Shown here one piece after another: positions 23,581 to 36,300 of a stretch of DNA of 64,000 nt (positions within the stretch are counted from its first letter, which is position 1; every line of letters starts with the position of its first letter). Where the stretch lies: the NCBI RefSeq assembly GCF_000801105.2, contig NC_079514.1, positions 7,192,001-7,256,000 on the forward strand, written 5' to 3'. Below the pieces are notes generated by a model that was not told the origin of the DNA, made no database searches, and saw nothing but the letters and a program-made list of their open reading frames with translations. The translations under genes and the position numbers were made by a program. Origin of the DNA: Raphanus sativus (Eukaryota; Streptophyta; Magnoliopsida; Brassicales; Brassicaceae).

Positions 23581-25345
23581 ATGGGTCTTCCTTTGTTGAC
23601 ATGCAGCACGACAAGAGTCGCTTTCTCCTCTTCCTCTTCGTCTTGGTGTAGTGGAAGCGGTGGACATAGAAGTAGTAGCTCTAAGCTTTTCGATTCTCCT
23701 CCGGCGAGTTACGGGAAGAGAAACTCGCGGTTAAATGGTCTTTCTTTAGAGAAATCGAAGTCTATCAAAGCGTCGTCATCACAGAGCAGCGGCGAGGTGA
23801 TCGACGACGGAGATGCATCGACGGCGGCGCGCGGTTTAGCTGCTGTGCCGTCGGTGGGAGGATTCAGCAGCGGCGAGTTAGCTGGACTTTCCGGGGAGGT
23901 TACACCGGTCGGCGAGTTTGTCGGTGGAAGCGGCGGCGGAGATTTCAGTGGTTGGGATAAGGTGGGTGCTGTTGTTAGGCTGAGTTACGGAATCGGTGAG
24001 TCAACTCGGTGATCAAAAAGCAAACTTTAAAGAAAAATAAAATAAAAGTTTGAGACTTTATGGATTTTTTTGATTAAACTTTAGGGATATACTGTGGGAT
24101 GGCGGTAGCGGGAAGGTTTATATGTGAAGTAGCAGGGATTGATTATACAGGAGGCTTTAATGCTTCTTTAGATGCTATTATCGCTGGTCTTGGTTATGCT
24201 TCTCCGCCTATCATGGCTCTTCTCTTCATTCTTGATGTAAGTTAAGAGTTAGGGGACGATCTCTCTTTTTTGATGTTTCGTGTTTATAGAGATTTGTTAC
24301 TTTGTGTAGGATGAAGTTGTGAAGGTGTCGCCGCATGCTCGTGCCATTAGAGATGTTGAAGATGAGGAGCTTCGTGGCTTCTTCCATGGAATGTCAGCTT
24401 GGCAGGTGAAATTTTAACTCTTTATACAATCTTTTGAAACTTCAAAGAATTGGTACCATTGAGCCCTTTGTTTCTTTTAGTTTATCTTAGTAGTTACTGC
24501 AAGTTCAATTGGAGAGGAGCTCTTCTACCGTGCTGCGTTTCAAGGTGCACTAGCTGATATATTCTTAAGAGGCACAAATCTCATCTCAGATTCTCGAGGA
24601 ATGGTCGCTTTGGTATATGCTCTTTCTCATTTTCTTCTCACGTTTCTTAGACTCGTTATGACTTGATACTTTTGAAACTTGCAGACTGGAATCTTGCCTC
24701 CGTTTGTGCCGTTTGCTCAAGCATTTGCAGCCACTATCACTGCTGCTCTCACCGGTTCTCTCTATTACATGGCTGCTTCCCTAAAGGTATCTCACCACTT
24801 TTTAAAACCATATCTATGTTTCATAACCTCTTAATTAATTGTGTTCTATTTCTATTAGATCCGACTTATATTATGGCACCTGTCTTGAAAACTCGCTCTG
24901 CCCGTGATGAGCTGAAGAAGCTGTTTGCAGGTTCGTATAAGGCTATATACATAATGCTTTAGATATATCTTCTAAGATCAAATACTTAGAAAAGGATTCC
25001 TCTGTGTTACTTCTTCCTGCAGCGTGGTATGAGAGAAGACAAATGAAGAAAATCTACTCTCCTCTTCTCGAAGGGCTTTTGGGTCTATACCTTGGCTTTG
25101 AATGGATTCAGGTACTATTACTACCTTTTTGTTAACCCTATTCTTCTGACTTGTTGAAGTAATAATAATCATTGAAAACAATACTGCAGACAAACAATCT
25201 TCTTGCACCTATCATCACACATGGGATATACTCAGCTGTTGTATTGGGAAATGGTCTCTGGAAGCTTCACCATCACCAGCAACGACTGCGCCTAAGGGTA
25301 CAGAAACTTGAAACTGAAGGTGACAGCAGCAGCAACTCAAGATAG
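23581..25345 (+). CDS. BCM2: CAAX-protease-like (CPBP) membrane protein, BCM2-like, with a 1-nt frame break at intron 5
   Basis: Chloroplast CPBP-family protein; the Arabidopsis locus AT4G17840 (BCM2) acts in chlorophyll homeostasis. Eight exons. Exon 1 (23581 to about 23995) is a Ser/Gly-rich N-terminus compatible with a transit peptide. Exon 4 has the family motif GEELFYRAAFQG, and hydrophobic segments run through exons 2, 4, 5 and 8 (APIITHGIYSAVVLGNG). Junctions 1-4, 6 and 7 join in frame. At intron 5 the donor follows CTAAAG and the only acceptor (TATTAG) precedes ATCCGAC. Only the reading DPTYIMAPVLKTR is open downstream, and it needs one extra G. As sequenced the canonical splice would give a stop soon after. 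This is either a real lesion or an assembly error. Confidence 0.85.
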
Positions 25346-25515
25346 AAGATAAAATAGCTAAATAAATATTACCCTTTTGTTTTTAAATTTTGTGAATTGT
25401 CTTTTCTTTATTGAGCAACCATTGACATTGTACAAATAGATAGAAACTTAGAAAGCAAAGTGTATAGAACCATTAGCTAATAATAAGAGAGAAGCTTTTA
25501 TTGCATTCATCTTCT
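25346..25515. terminator. Short convergent 3' interval between BCM2 and NAOD
   Basis: 170 bp separate two converging stop codons, so the 3' untranslated regions probably overlap. An AATAAA-like context (TAAATAAATATT near 25359) could serve BCM2. Confidence 0.4.
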
Positions 25516-27840
25516 TTAGTCTTGTTCAAGCTGAGAAATGATCTTAACGAAGACATCAAAGCCTTGGCACATGTCTGTAAGAAGGCAGTACTCGTTCTTT
25601 GCATGATATGTAGCCATCAGACCTGCACAGTAAAAAAAAGAGATTTAATTACCTAAACTAATCCAAAAACAGGAGAGAATCAGATAAAGGTGCTGTATAT
25701 TATACATACCGTATCCTGAAGTTTGCACATCGAAACCTTCATCCTGTTAAACCCAAAACCATTTAGAAAGAAGTAAGTTGCGGAGAACAGTGAGAGAGAT
25801 CAAGTCTTTAATCTACTGAGAGTACTAGTAATGGCTTTACCTTGAGGTCTCGGATTAGAGGCAGAGTACCGGTGATGGAGTAAGGCTTCACGTGCCCGAC
25901 AACTTCTTCGGTTGCTTTGCATAGTACGTGAAAGCCGCGGGAATCAAGGTTACACGCAACTCCAGCTGATGCTTCATCAAAGCTTAACGTGAGCCTGCAG
26001 GAGACAAACAATTGAGACTTCTTTTTAAGATTTTGGGAAGGACAATAAAATGAGAGTGAGGAGGAAGGGAGGAAAAACCAAAACCTTCCACGTAAATTCT
26101 CTTCAGGCAAGACGTATTTCGAAACAGGACCACGGGTCGCGAGTTTCTCAATGTTAGTGTTTATGTCGTCAACATACTCTTGCAGCTTCTTCATCACTTC
26201 CTTCACGCTAGAGGAAACAAAGGATATTCATTGTTAAAAAAGTGTACCTAAATGCATAGAAGAAATGGCTATGGAGGAAGTGTGAAGAGAGACTTACTCA
26301 TAGAAAGGAGTCAACCTGAAACCAAACATTACAAAAAAAGTAAGTAAAACAAACGATGAGACATCTTGGTTTTTACAGTATTCAAAACTTAGAAACATAA
26401 CCTGACATCACCGGATACGGTACAGTCTCCAGGGATCTGGTTGATTCCGCCTCCTGGATCTGCAAAAAAAAAACAGTTTGAGTTAGGAAGAAAGCATTTT
26501 TGTGTCATTAGTCATTACTAATATAAACATAATGCTTACAACTCCATTGTGTTGGCTTCATGGTGGAAGGCGTCGCAAAACCATAAACTTTCTCTTGTTC
26601 ATGAGGAGGAAAGTCTCTGTAGAACCGGGACTGGATCTCCTTAAGCGCTTCCATTCCCAACTCCATCGCGTTAATAGCCTGAACATAGTCAGAAGAAACA
26701 GATTAACACCGAGCTTGTAGCTTTCATCAATACGAGCAAATCAACCATATACAATACCTTGTGAGCTAAACCGCTGTGGAAAAGCTTCCCGGTGACATGA
26801 AGCTTCCACGGAATCATACCGCCGGTTCCAATACACGGCTGCTTATCAGCCGTATCAATCCAAAACCTTCAAAAGAATAAACATTAAAGAAAAAAACAGC
26901 TTCCAACGTTTTGTCTGAAAGATTTAAAATAACAGAAACTAACAATGGTCCAGATTTGAGCTTGTCAAGAAGTTTGTCTTTAACCAACATGTCGACACCA
27001 ACACCTGGAATAGAAGAGTTCTCTTCACTAGCGATGAAAACCGCCACCACCGATTGTTTCAAAACGGGTTTAGTTTCCCCGAGCCTCTTCATGAGCTCAG
27101 TCACAAGTGCAACGTGACCAAGACAATCTGTAGTCCCACGACCACGAAGCTTATCCCCATCTATGCTTAACGAGAAAGGATCAAACTCCTATCAACACAA
27201 ACAAAAAAAAAACACGAAAAGGATCAAACTTTTCGAATCAATCAAAACCCTAAAGTTTCGAACTTTCGCACGACTCATATCAGTTCCTTGGAAAGTAACC
27301 ACGACCCATCATCAAGCTCTGCCCTAATTCAAATGGGTACCGATCAAAAACCCAAAGGATCAAACTTTCGAATCAATCCAACCCTAAAGTTTTGAACTTT
27401 CGCACGATTCTTATCAGTTCCTCGGAAAGTAACCACGACCCATCATCAAGCTCTGCCCTAATTCAAATGGGTACCGATCAAAAAAACGGAATCGATAAGA
27501 GAGATTTTACCCATTCATCGGGATTCGCGGTGACGACGTCCATGTGCATACCGACGAAAGAAACGATCTTTCCGGGGACGGATCCTGGGTACTCGACGAT
27601 GAGGTTGCCTCTTCCCGAGTGATACGCCACGTGGTTGATCACGAGAGGACCGCCGCCGGATTCGGTGCTGTAAGGACGGAGAGAGTCGAGGACGTGGTTC
27701 ACGATCCGATCCTCTTGCGGGATGAGCTCCGGCGGGTTGTTCTGGACGAACTTCGATTCGCCGATCAGTTTCGACAGAAGTGAGACGAAGGAGTCTTTGT
27801 TGAGAGTGCCTAGTGATGATTCGATCGTCGACGACGCCAT
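25516..27840 (-). CDS. NAOD: M20-family metallopeptidase, acetylornithine deacetylase-like (AT4G17830 orthologue)
   Basis: Zinc hydrolase of the M20/ArgE/DapE family; the Arabidopsis orthologue is annotated as N-acetylornithine deacetylase, which makes ornithine for arginine and polyamine synthesis. Start MASSTIESSLGTLNKDSF at 27840. Exon 1 contains the metal-site motif VGMHMDVVTANPDEW. The next exons give GRGTTDCLGHVAL and FIASEENSSIPGVG (catalytic Glu region), then FHSGLAHK, DPGGGINQIPGDC, and finally GYGLMATYHAKNEYC near the C-terminus (late metal-site His). It ends SQLEQD before TAA at 25516, roughly 440 residues. The exons examined join in frame. Intron 1 contains a tandem duplication. 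Convergent with BCM2. Confidence 0.88.
27219..27486. repeat. Tandem duplication in NAOD intron 1
   Basis: Two copies of a unit of about 134-136 bp. Both contain GGATCAAACTTT, CGAACTTTCGCACGA-like sequence, AAGTAACCACGACCCATCAT and AATGGGTACCGATCAAAA. The copies differ by a few substitutions and indels. The unit starts with a sequence resembling the neighbouring exon edge (GAAAGGATCAAACTC at about 27175), so it may have copied the splice-site region. Confidence 0.85.
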
Positions 27841-28951
27841 TGTTGCACACCGGAGATGTGTGTTTTTCTTTTTCTTTTAGTTAAGACTTGAGAATATGGC
27901 GAAGTCGTGTGTTTGTCGAATGTTTTATTTTATAAAGCTTTTGTGGGTGGAGTGGAGTGTTACGTCTTGTAATGATGTGTTGCGTAAGTAGTTTAACTAA
28001 TGATTCATACGGAAGTGAATAAATAAATAAATTAGCATGTGTGGACAGCGAAAGGCGTGAAAGTTACTTCGGATTACAAAAGCATAGAAAGATGCGGTTG
28101 TTTCTTGTAAGGCGTCCGATTTCATGAAGTGTTTTTTTTTTTGCCAAAAATTTCATGAAGTGTTGTTTACACGGTTCTGTTGAATCAGAATTTGATATTA
28201 TCTAAAAAATATCGATTGCGGATTTAAAAGAATCTCATGTTTGTTGAAGTTGAAGGTCGGCGATTAAGACATTAGAATAGACATGAAAGTTTTGATATTA
28301 TTTGAATCTTTTAAAATGTTGTTTACATACCTCTTAAAAAAAGTCAAGCGGTTTGTAGTTCATTTATAAGAATATGTAGTTTTTGTGAAATAATTAGGTC
28401 TTTCGGCTTTGTGTAAAATGTGAGAATGCCATTTTACTTTGATATGTCTTTTTTTATTTATAGATAGTTTTAAGTTGAGATTTTTTTTTTTTGTAATGAG
28501 CTGTTAAAGTTTTGAGTAGACCAATTTTATTTTAGGAAGAGCTTCCATGAGATGGTGAAAACTTTAAGATAGACAGATTTAGTCACTACATACAACTCGC
28601 CGATACTTAGGTGTATTTAAAGACGATTTGTTCTGATGTTTCACCTATAGAGATATAAAAAAGAGACCATGTTGCAGTAGTCACAACGTTAGACGATCAC
28701 AAGTAGAATTCCGATTAGGTGTAAGCATCAATTATCCAAGTCGGTTCATCTTCTATGCCATAAAACTGAAATTAGAGGAACAAAAAGTCTAACCTGGATC
28801 TAAAACCTTGCTTACGGACATTCACCAATTATCATCATTCCGATCGAAATCAGTTGATGAATAAAGGTGAAGCCCTAGCTGAGTTGGTTTGTTGACGACA
28901 AAGAGATGCAAAAGTTTTTGTTGAGAAAGCCAATCATCAGTCCAAAATATG
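27841..28951. other. Spacer between NAOD and the first CACTA element
   Basis: The first 200 bp is the NAOD leader and promoter. The short motif TTTCATGAAGTGTT is repeated at about 28120 and 28149. No gene is seen. Confidence 0.45.
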
Positions 28952-29536
28952 GTTCACTACAAAAAAAACAATGAATTGTATCACTTAAATTATATCACAA
29001 AAATAAGTGATACCATTTTGAATTACTTATTCATAACTGAAGCAAATATTTATAGTTTTACATCATTAATAGTAATTGATGTTATCTAATCTATTAAAAT
29101 TGAAGTACAAATAGTACTTACACCAGAGTTTTGCACAAAAATTACAATGATATGCCACTGATTTAAACCAATGATTTAAACCATCCATATTAAATTATTT
29201 TAATCGAACCATCTCAAACCATCACAATTTAGTTTACGTATTTAAACAATTATCATTAACCTTAGGGAAAATTTGGAGAAATGCACTCCAATAAGAATAA
29301 AATTTGAAAACTACACCATTATTATTTTTTTTTTAAAAATACACTTATATATATATAAATTTACTTAATTGCCCATTTTTAATATTTCTCTATTTCTAAT
29401 ATATTGTTTAAAATTGATTTTTAAAAATGTTTCACTACAGAATCTACCAATTATTCTTTTAATATATCTATACAATATATTTCTCATATCTTTTTAATAA
29501 TATCTTAAATTATTTGATTGTTTTGAAAAATTATTA

Positions 29537-30032
29537 AACGAGAACACAGAGCTAAAGCTCCGGCTACAAGCAATGGAGCAACAAGCTCACCTTCGTAATG
29601 GTAATAACCAATGTCTAATCCTTTCTATGCATTTTGATGTTTGTGATCTTAATATCTTGCTTTTGTTTTTTTTTTCTTGTTAGCTTTAAACGAAGCATTG
29701 AGGAAAGAAGTGGAGAGGATGAAGATGGAAACGGGAGAGATCTCTAGTAACTCAGATTCTTACTGGGAATGCAGCAGGTTCAGTATTCTCCTTCAACGTT
29801 CATGGCGATACCACCGTATCATCATGGCTCGATCAATAACGGCCAAGATATGATGCAGCAGATGCGAGGGTTCAATCAAAGCCGTCCGATGGAGATGTCG
29901 AATTCTCAGAGTGTGTCGGAGTTTCTGCAGAATGGACAGGTGCAAGGGCTAGAGATAAGTAGCAATAATAGCTTGAGCTTGGTTAAATCTGAAGACCTTT
30001 GCTCTCTGCTAGTGAGACCCTCTGCGTATTGA
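29537..30032 (+). pseudogene. Captured fragment of a group I bZIP transcription factor gene
   Basis: Exon part 29537-29600 encodes the end of a leucine zipper (NENTELKLRLQAMEQQAHLR). A GT-AG intron (29601-29683) is retained. The next exon reads ALNEALRKEVERMKMETGEI and then SSNSDSYW. After SYW the frame breaks: a missing G in TACTGGGAATG shifts it, and the correct frame resumes at MQQVQYSPSTFMAIPP and runs to VRPSAY and a stop at 30032. The C-terminal style resembles the bZIP29/bZIP30/bZIP69 group. The retained intron shows capture from genomic DNA, not a cDNA. The DNA-binding basic region is absent, so no activity as a transcription factor is expected. Confidence 0.8.
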
Positions 30033-30849
30033 CAAAAAAAAAAGAGAATACAGGGGGTGAGAATTACAGCTGTTATAGGCTTTTGAATTCATTTGATTTT
30101 GATTCACTTTCGATTATTTATCAATTCTTTTTCTTATTTATTTGGAGTTAGAAATACCAAGAAAGGACGTATAAAGATTTGTGTTGGTTTGATGTTGTTA
30201 AGTTTGTCACTGTGATTTGTATTGCTTTGTTACTTCCATTGTTTTTTGTTAAGTTGGTTACGGAGATTCTTAATAAATTTGTTTTCCCCTTTGAAAACAA
30301 TGTTGTTTGTTTACTCCAATTTCTATAATTTTTATGCATGCCTTGAATTAATTATTGAAATCTCTAATTTGGGTAAAAATGTCAATTCACAATTAAGAAA
30401 GTGTATATTTCAAAATTCAAAATAGAAAATATATTTATCAAAATCAAACTGTTATTGGAGTAATTTACAAATTATCCCTTAACCTTAACTTATCATAACT
30501 TTTTATAAAATTTGAAAAATCTATACATATCCAATCTGTGGTTCATGCCGTAGACTGCTGTATTTCACTGTTCGAATCGGACTACATCCATGGAGGAGTG
30601 ATGATAATCACCCAATAAATCGAAGATGAACAAAATTCAAAATTTTCATGATTTTTATGTTAAAAATCGCATATATATCTTAGATTTGATGTATCCCATT
30701 AAAAATTACAAGAACAATGAAAAAATTCTGTGAAATCAAGGATTTAATTTTAAAAACGGCTGGAGGTTGCAGGCAAATCTTAGTGGGAGGTTGAAGACAA
30801 GGCTAATTTCATAATTTCATTATTTAACCTAATTTTTTAAAAAATTGTA

Positions 30850-30920
30850 AACCAGCGCCTACTGATCCTCGAACCCGGGTTTGAGCGTTTTATTAAAAGG
30901 CTCTAAACACTAGGCTATGT
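30850..30920 (-). repeat. tRNA-like segment, possible SINE head
   Basis: On the minus strand TAGCCTAGTG resembles an A box and GGTTCGAGGAT, about 33 nt later, resembles a B box of RNA polymerase III promoters. No cloverleaf fits well, so it is not called as a tRNA. A tRNA-derived SINE remnant inside the Helitron is the likeliest reading. Confidence 0.35.
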
Positions 30921-30971
30921 CACAACACTAATATATGAGCAAATAACAAAAATGTATACATATGCAATTAA

Positions 30972-31029
30972 CCGATTCGACGTCCAACGGCATGTGTCTA
31001 TGGATTCGACGTCCAACAGCATGTGTTAC
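30972..31029. repeat. 29-bp tandem pair
   Basis: GATTCGACGTCCAACGGCAT and a following 9 bp are repeated immediately with one or two changes. Confidence 0.7.
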
Positions 31030-33325
31030 GTTTGTGGATTTCTCCAACGTTGCGTATATGTATGTTACCCCTAAAAAATAAAATTATCAAATATTCAGTT
31101 AGCTAAAATTCAACTTGAGAACATCTTATTGTCCTCGGATTAAAATATTTTCATGTTGTTCACTTACCATCATCTTCCAAGAAGTCTTTATCATATTAAT
31201 AATTTAAAATTTTTAACTCAGAAAATTATATGATTTTTTGTTTGTATAGATTAAAGTATGACCAATCATAAGAAAGAAAAATATGGTTTGTTAAAGTACA
31301 CACTTTTATATGATATTTCTAGGTATGCAATTAACAAACTATAAATCATATACAAATTTTTTTAATAACAATCTTTAATCAATAATTTTTCATAGTATCT
31401 TCTACGCGATTCACCATTATTTTGAATTTCTTTATGGATATTTTTTTTGATAGATTCGATTTAATTGCACATACTAGGAATATCCAAGCATATGTACATG
31501 ATTAGAGGTCTTATGACATGAATTTTAGTTTTAGACTTTGAGAAAATTAAAATATATATGAATTTTAAACGGGTTATCTGAACATGAATCAAGCATAGAA
31601 GGGTCTGAACTAAACCTCGACCAAATTTATAAATTCATTAATATGGTTGAAATCTTGAAACTCAAAAGTTCTAAATCCGTATAGATCCAAACCGAATCTA
31701 AATGGGTACCTGAATCCAAATGAATATATGAATCTAAATGGAAACCAACATCATATAAATATATTTGAAAAAATAACTAATTATATTTGATTTATAAAAA
31801 AGAACAAAAACCCGCGCGGGCGCGCGGGTCAAAATCTAGTTATTAATTAATTTAATATCAGTTCAATAGAAGTGATGTCATTTCTTTTAATTTGTATCAC
31901 TTAAACAAAAATGATACAATTATATAAATTTACATCAATTACACAATTGATGCATTTATTATTTTGGTTAATATCACTTATTAAACTGATGTATGATTTA
32001 CATCAATAAAATAATTGATGCTAATAAAAATTATATATCGATATTTTTTCTAACATCAGTTTAATAAAAATGATGTTGTTTTTAATCTTAATTTGCATTG
32101 GTTGAAATATATGATCTAGTAAGAAATTAATTTAAATCTAAAATAAATAGTAAATATAGTATAATTTTATTATTAATTATATACTAAAAATGATCTATTA
32201 TTGTTCCCCGAAAATAGGAAACCACAATCCCACATAAAACGTGAACTAATCAGTTAAAATGTAAGAAAGATTTTCTATAACTGTTTCACTTCAGCAAAGC
32301 ATATTTTCTTATGTCAATATTCTCCTCGTCTCCTTTTCTTCTTGTATCTTTTACAGTTTCTTAAATTTTTTACAGAGCTTAAAATTTGTTGTTTTTGGTT
32401 ATTTCGATCAAAAACAGATTTCCACAAGATCAAGAATTGTATGAGTCACGATGATAATTTTGTTTCTTTTTATGAAGGGGTTTAAAGATTGCTGAAGTTT
32501 TGCTAATCAAAGGACTCTGATTAAACTTTTGAGAGGTACTATTTTCTTTTCTTTCTCTACTTTCAAATGTTTTTGAAAATTACAAGTTCTTAAACAAAAT
32601 TGTTTATGGGCTTAATGACCATTCTTTGTTAGGATCAAAATCATTCGCAGATATATGAGGAGATGACAACATTGAATGAAAATATGGAGGAAGATAGAGA
32701 TTGAAGATGAAAAAAGAAGATACAAGGAATGAGAGAAAAGAAAAAAAATCTGGATATAACTACTAGTATTTTTGTTTGTATCTCTGCATTCTTCATGTTT
32801 TTCTTTCATGACTAGAAGTAATTTGTTTAACTTTCTATAATCTGTTTTTTTTTTCTCTTTTTCTTGCGTACATTATATTTTCAATGGAAAATAAAAAATT
32901 GTTACAGAATAATATTTTATTTATATGTGTTTCCTAAGCTACAAATGATACTGATATTTAAAACAATAACTATAAATATGATAATTATTAAAGTGCTTTT
33001 TAATAAATTAATTTCTTCAATTATTAATTAATAATTTATTAACTAAATCAGTTATTTGAATTGATGTCAATACTAACATCATTAGAAAAATTGATGTAAT
33101 TGTTTATATCACTTTTTTACAATTGATATATATTGATATCATTTAAAATAATTGATGAAAATATTTAACATTTTTACATCAATTATTTATAAACTGATGT
33201 AAATTATTTGCATCAGCACTTTCAGAGTCATTTATTTAAGTGATGCAAAACTATTTTACATCATTTATAACTAATGCAAAAAAATAAAATAAATGATGCT
33301 AACTGACTCTTTTTTTGTAGTGGTT

Positions 33326-36300
33326 GTACACCAATTGCCAACTCTTGTTATCGATGTAATAGAAATAAGTATTCTCAATTTCAACAATGTTTGAAGTTCT
33401 ATAGACAGAGGATGTGATGGATACATTTCATTTTTCTGTTTTGGCTTACAAACATAGTCCTAATCCACAATTGCTCCATTGATAACTAGTATGATATATC
33501 ATCATTCCATAAGAGCATTTTCAAAGTAAAATTCTATTTTTTTTATTCTACTACATAATGGAATAATGAATAAACAAACAAATAAATTATTTTATTTATG
33601 AAGTAAAATTCCATTACATAACGAGATATGAAGTTATGTTTGAACATTTCTTACTTTATATTTTATTTTATTCTATTTTAAAATAAAAAATGGAGTTGAG
33701 TTGTAGATATCTTAAGAAGGTCAAAGATTAACTATCAATAATTTTGAAAGATATCTTTTATTAGAATGATGAAACTCAAGCTCTGAAAGTTAAAAAAACC
33801 TGGTAGTTACATATTAAATGAGTTGAACTTGACACACACACACAAATACTGCTTCACTTGGTTCAAAAATGACCAAGATAGCTAATGGGAAGTTTGCACG
33901 GCCAATGTCCTTGTCAGTTTGAATTAATTCGATTTAAAAATTCCCAAGTGAATGAGTTATGGTTGTTACAACACCTCTTTCTAGCGTTGATGGAGTGCAA
34001 TTATCCCTTTGTGGAAGATAAGCAAATAGTCTACAAAACAAAAAAACGAATAAATCTGGACTATTGTTTGCATTTCACATGATAGAGAAACTTCCCAGCC
34101 ATCTTAATTAGGCCTTCTTGATAACTGTAAATAATTTTCAATTTTTGCCAAAATAATTGCAAACTGAAGTCTGCTATTTATGAAAGCAAAGGTTAAAAAG
34201 ACAATGGATGGTTGATATGGAAGACATAAATGTAAGGAAAGAATTCTATTCAATGGACTGCTCCTCGCTGGCCTCTCTCATATCACAAATCCTTCTTTAA
34301 TTTTATTTGTTTTAGCATCAAACATTTAAAATTTCTTTGCATACTAACAAATTGATATCTCAGTTTTGCTTTTCTACACGAATCTTGGTCAGCATATTTT
34401 CTGTTCTCTTTCAAAGCAACGAGTAATGTTTACATTTGCTTTCTTTAGAACCTTAATAACCGCTGACAGATGAATGCAAGTTATAACCTAATAATCAAGA
34501 TTTAAAATGGGCACTGAATCTCTAAGTGAAATTAATATAACCAGTTAACGCAAAAAAAAAGTTTGGGTTATTAGATTAGAATTTGAATATAATTATATCT
34601 GTATTGCGTGATATTGACAATTATTTGGTGTAAATTTTTTAAAGTTATACTTATATCAGAAATCCACATGTCGAATATATTAATAAAACAAATCGTGTGT
34701 ATGGTGTGGTAGCGGGGACCAAAACTAGAAACAACATAACTCTAATGGCCTAGTTTGAAATGTTTTCGAATTTCACATGTGGGTGTCAAGACAAGATAAT
34801 GTCAAATATATATATATATATATATATATTTATTATATATACACAATTTATAGAATTCATAATTCTAATTTGAAGAGAGTACTATGTATTTGAAATAGAA
34901 AAAAATGTTTATAAAAAATAAAAATAAATAAATAATGATGTATGTGGAGACAGAAATAGATCTGAATAAGAAGAAACATGCAACGAATTAAAAAGAACTC
35001 ACATGCCTTCTCTATCTCTTCTATCATTTACAAGTGGTCCTCAAATCTTCGTCCACTTTTCGATTACTATTGCTTTACCCTAATTTGGATATTCCTCTAT
35101 ATGTCTATTACTTTGTTCTACGTATCTTTTTAATTAGTTCGAACTGAAAAGTATTTCGAGAAATATATACACCCAGATAGTAGAATCAACATCGCGAACA
35201 AAAGTTTCAGTAGAGGTAACATCACCAAAAAAAATTATCTCTCGCTCTCTCTTTCTCTCTTTAATGCCTTGCTCGAGACCAGTCACGCGTTAACTTACAG
35301 TGCCATCGGAGACAAGATCAAAAGCAGGTAACATCAAAGTTTATTTGTAGAAAATATGATTAAAACTTTCAAGAACTTATTCAATCAATTTTTTATTCGA
35401 TTTTTCTTTATTGTTAAGCTTCGTTGTTATTCAACTCATAATCTATAATGATAATACATTGTATATATATATAGGTGTGTGTGTGTATTGTCTACTTGTC
35501 CTACTTTTTAGTAACATCTGTAAAACTTATCAAAATTTATCACTATTCTATTCACTATTTAAATTACCTCAAAGTTTTGAGTTTTGGATCCGTAACATTT
35601 AGTATCCAAAATTTAATTTGCGTTTATAAAATATATTGTATTATTTATAGATTATGAATTTTATTTAGAAAATGGAAAACAAATTCTCTGTTAGAAATGA
35701 TTGTCTCTAACAATTTGAAAAAAAAAAAATTATGATAAATCTCGATATATTGTTTCAATAAATAGTTAAAATACATAATAGAAAGGTATACATCAATAAA
35801 ATGCATGTACAAACAAGTTAACGTGCCATGACATTCCACTGCTGAAGAAGCTAGCAAGATTCGTTTTAACGTACACATGTCTCTCCATTATTCCAATAAT
35901 CCAAAACCCTAAAGCATATGGAAATGGTAAGAACAAATTTTCTTCTTTCGTTTGTGGCAATAGATTACTGGCGATTTTACATGTATTTATATTCTAGAAT
36001 GTTTCTATATAGTTTGAAGATAGGTTTAATGGTTTGAAAGCTTTGAGCACTCATATCATTTATTAATATCTGAATTAAAAGTATAGTAAAGTCTGTAAAA
36101 TGTATGTTTACTGTCTCCATCAAATGGAGATTTGAATTAGAAACATAAAAATAGCCTTTGACTTTTTTCAAGAAAATCTAAACCAAATAATGATCAATCC
36201 AAAAAATGATCAAGACAGTCTATAGGTAAAGTATATAAGTCTTATAATTAGGGGTTTGTAGTGAGTATAGTACCTAATCTGTAGGTAAACTTAGGCGCAT

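Larger units (their letters stand above)
29095..31839 (+). mobile_element. Helitron inserted in the CACTA element, carrying a bZIP gene fragment
   Basis: Starts TCTAATCTATTAAAATTG after an A. Ends with the hairpin CCCGCGCGGGCGCGCGGG and TCAAAATCTAG before a T. The CACTA motif TTGATGT runs up to the 5' junction and CACTA-type sequence resumes after the 3' junction, so the Helitron is the younger insertion. Its 5' end matches Helitron H1. The interior carries a bZIP fragment, a tRNA-like segment and a 29-bp tandem pair. No Rep/helicase is visible. Confidence 0.85.
28955..33322. mobile_element. CACTA (En/Spm-like) element, interrupted by a Helitron
   Basis: The left end is CACTACAAAAAAAACAATG and the right end is its complement type (CACTACAAAAAAAGAGTCAG read inward). 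The 3-bp duplication GTT flanks it (28952-28954 and 33323-33325). Subterminal regions (28980-29090, 31845-32120, 33050-33300) repeat AATTGATG/CATCAATT and TGATGTAAAT motifs, as CACTA elements do. A Helitron occupies 29095-31839, so the CACTA sequence proper is about 1.6 kb. No transposase is visible. Confidence 0.8.
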
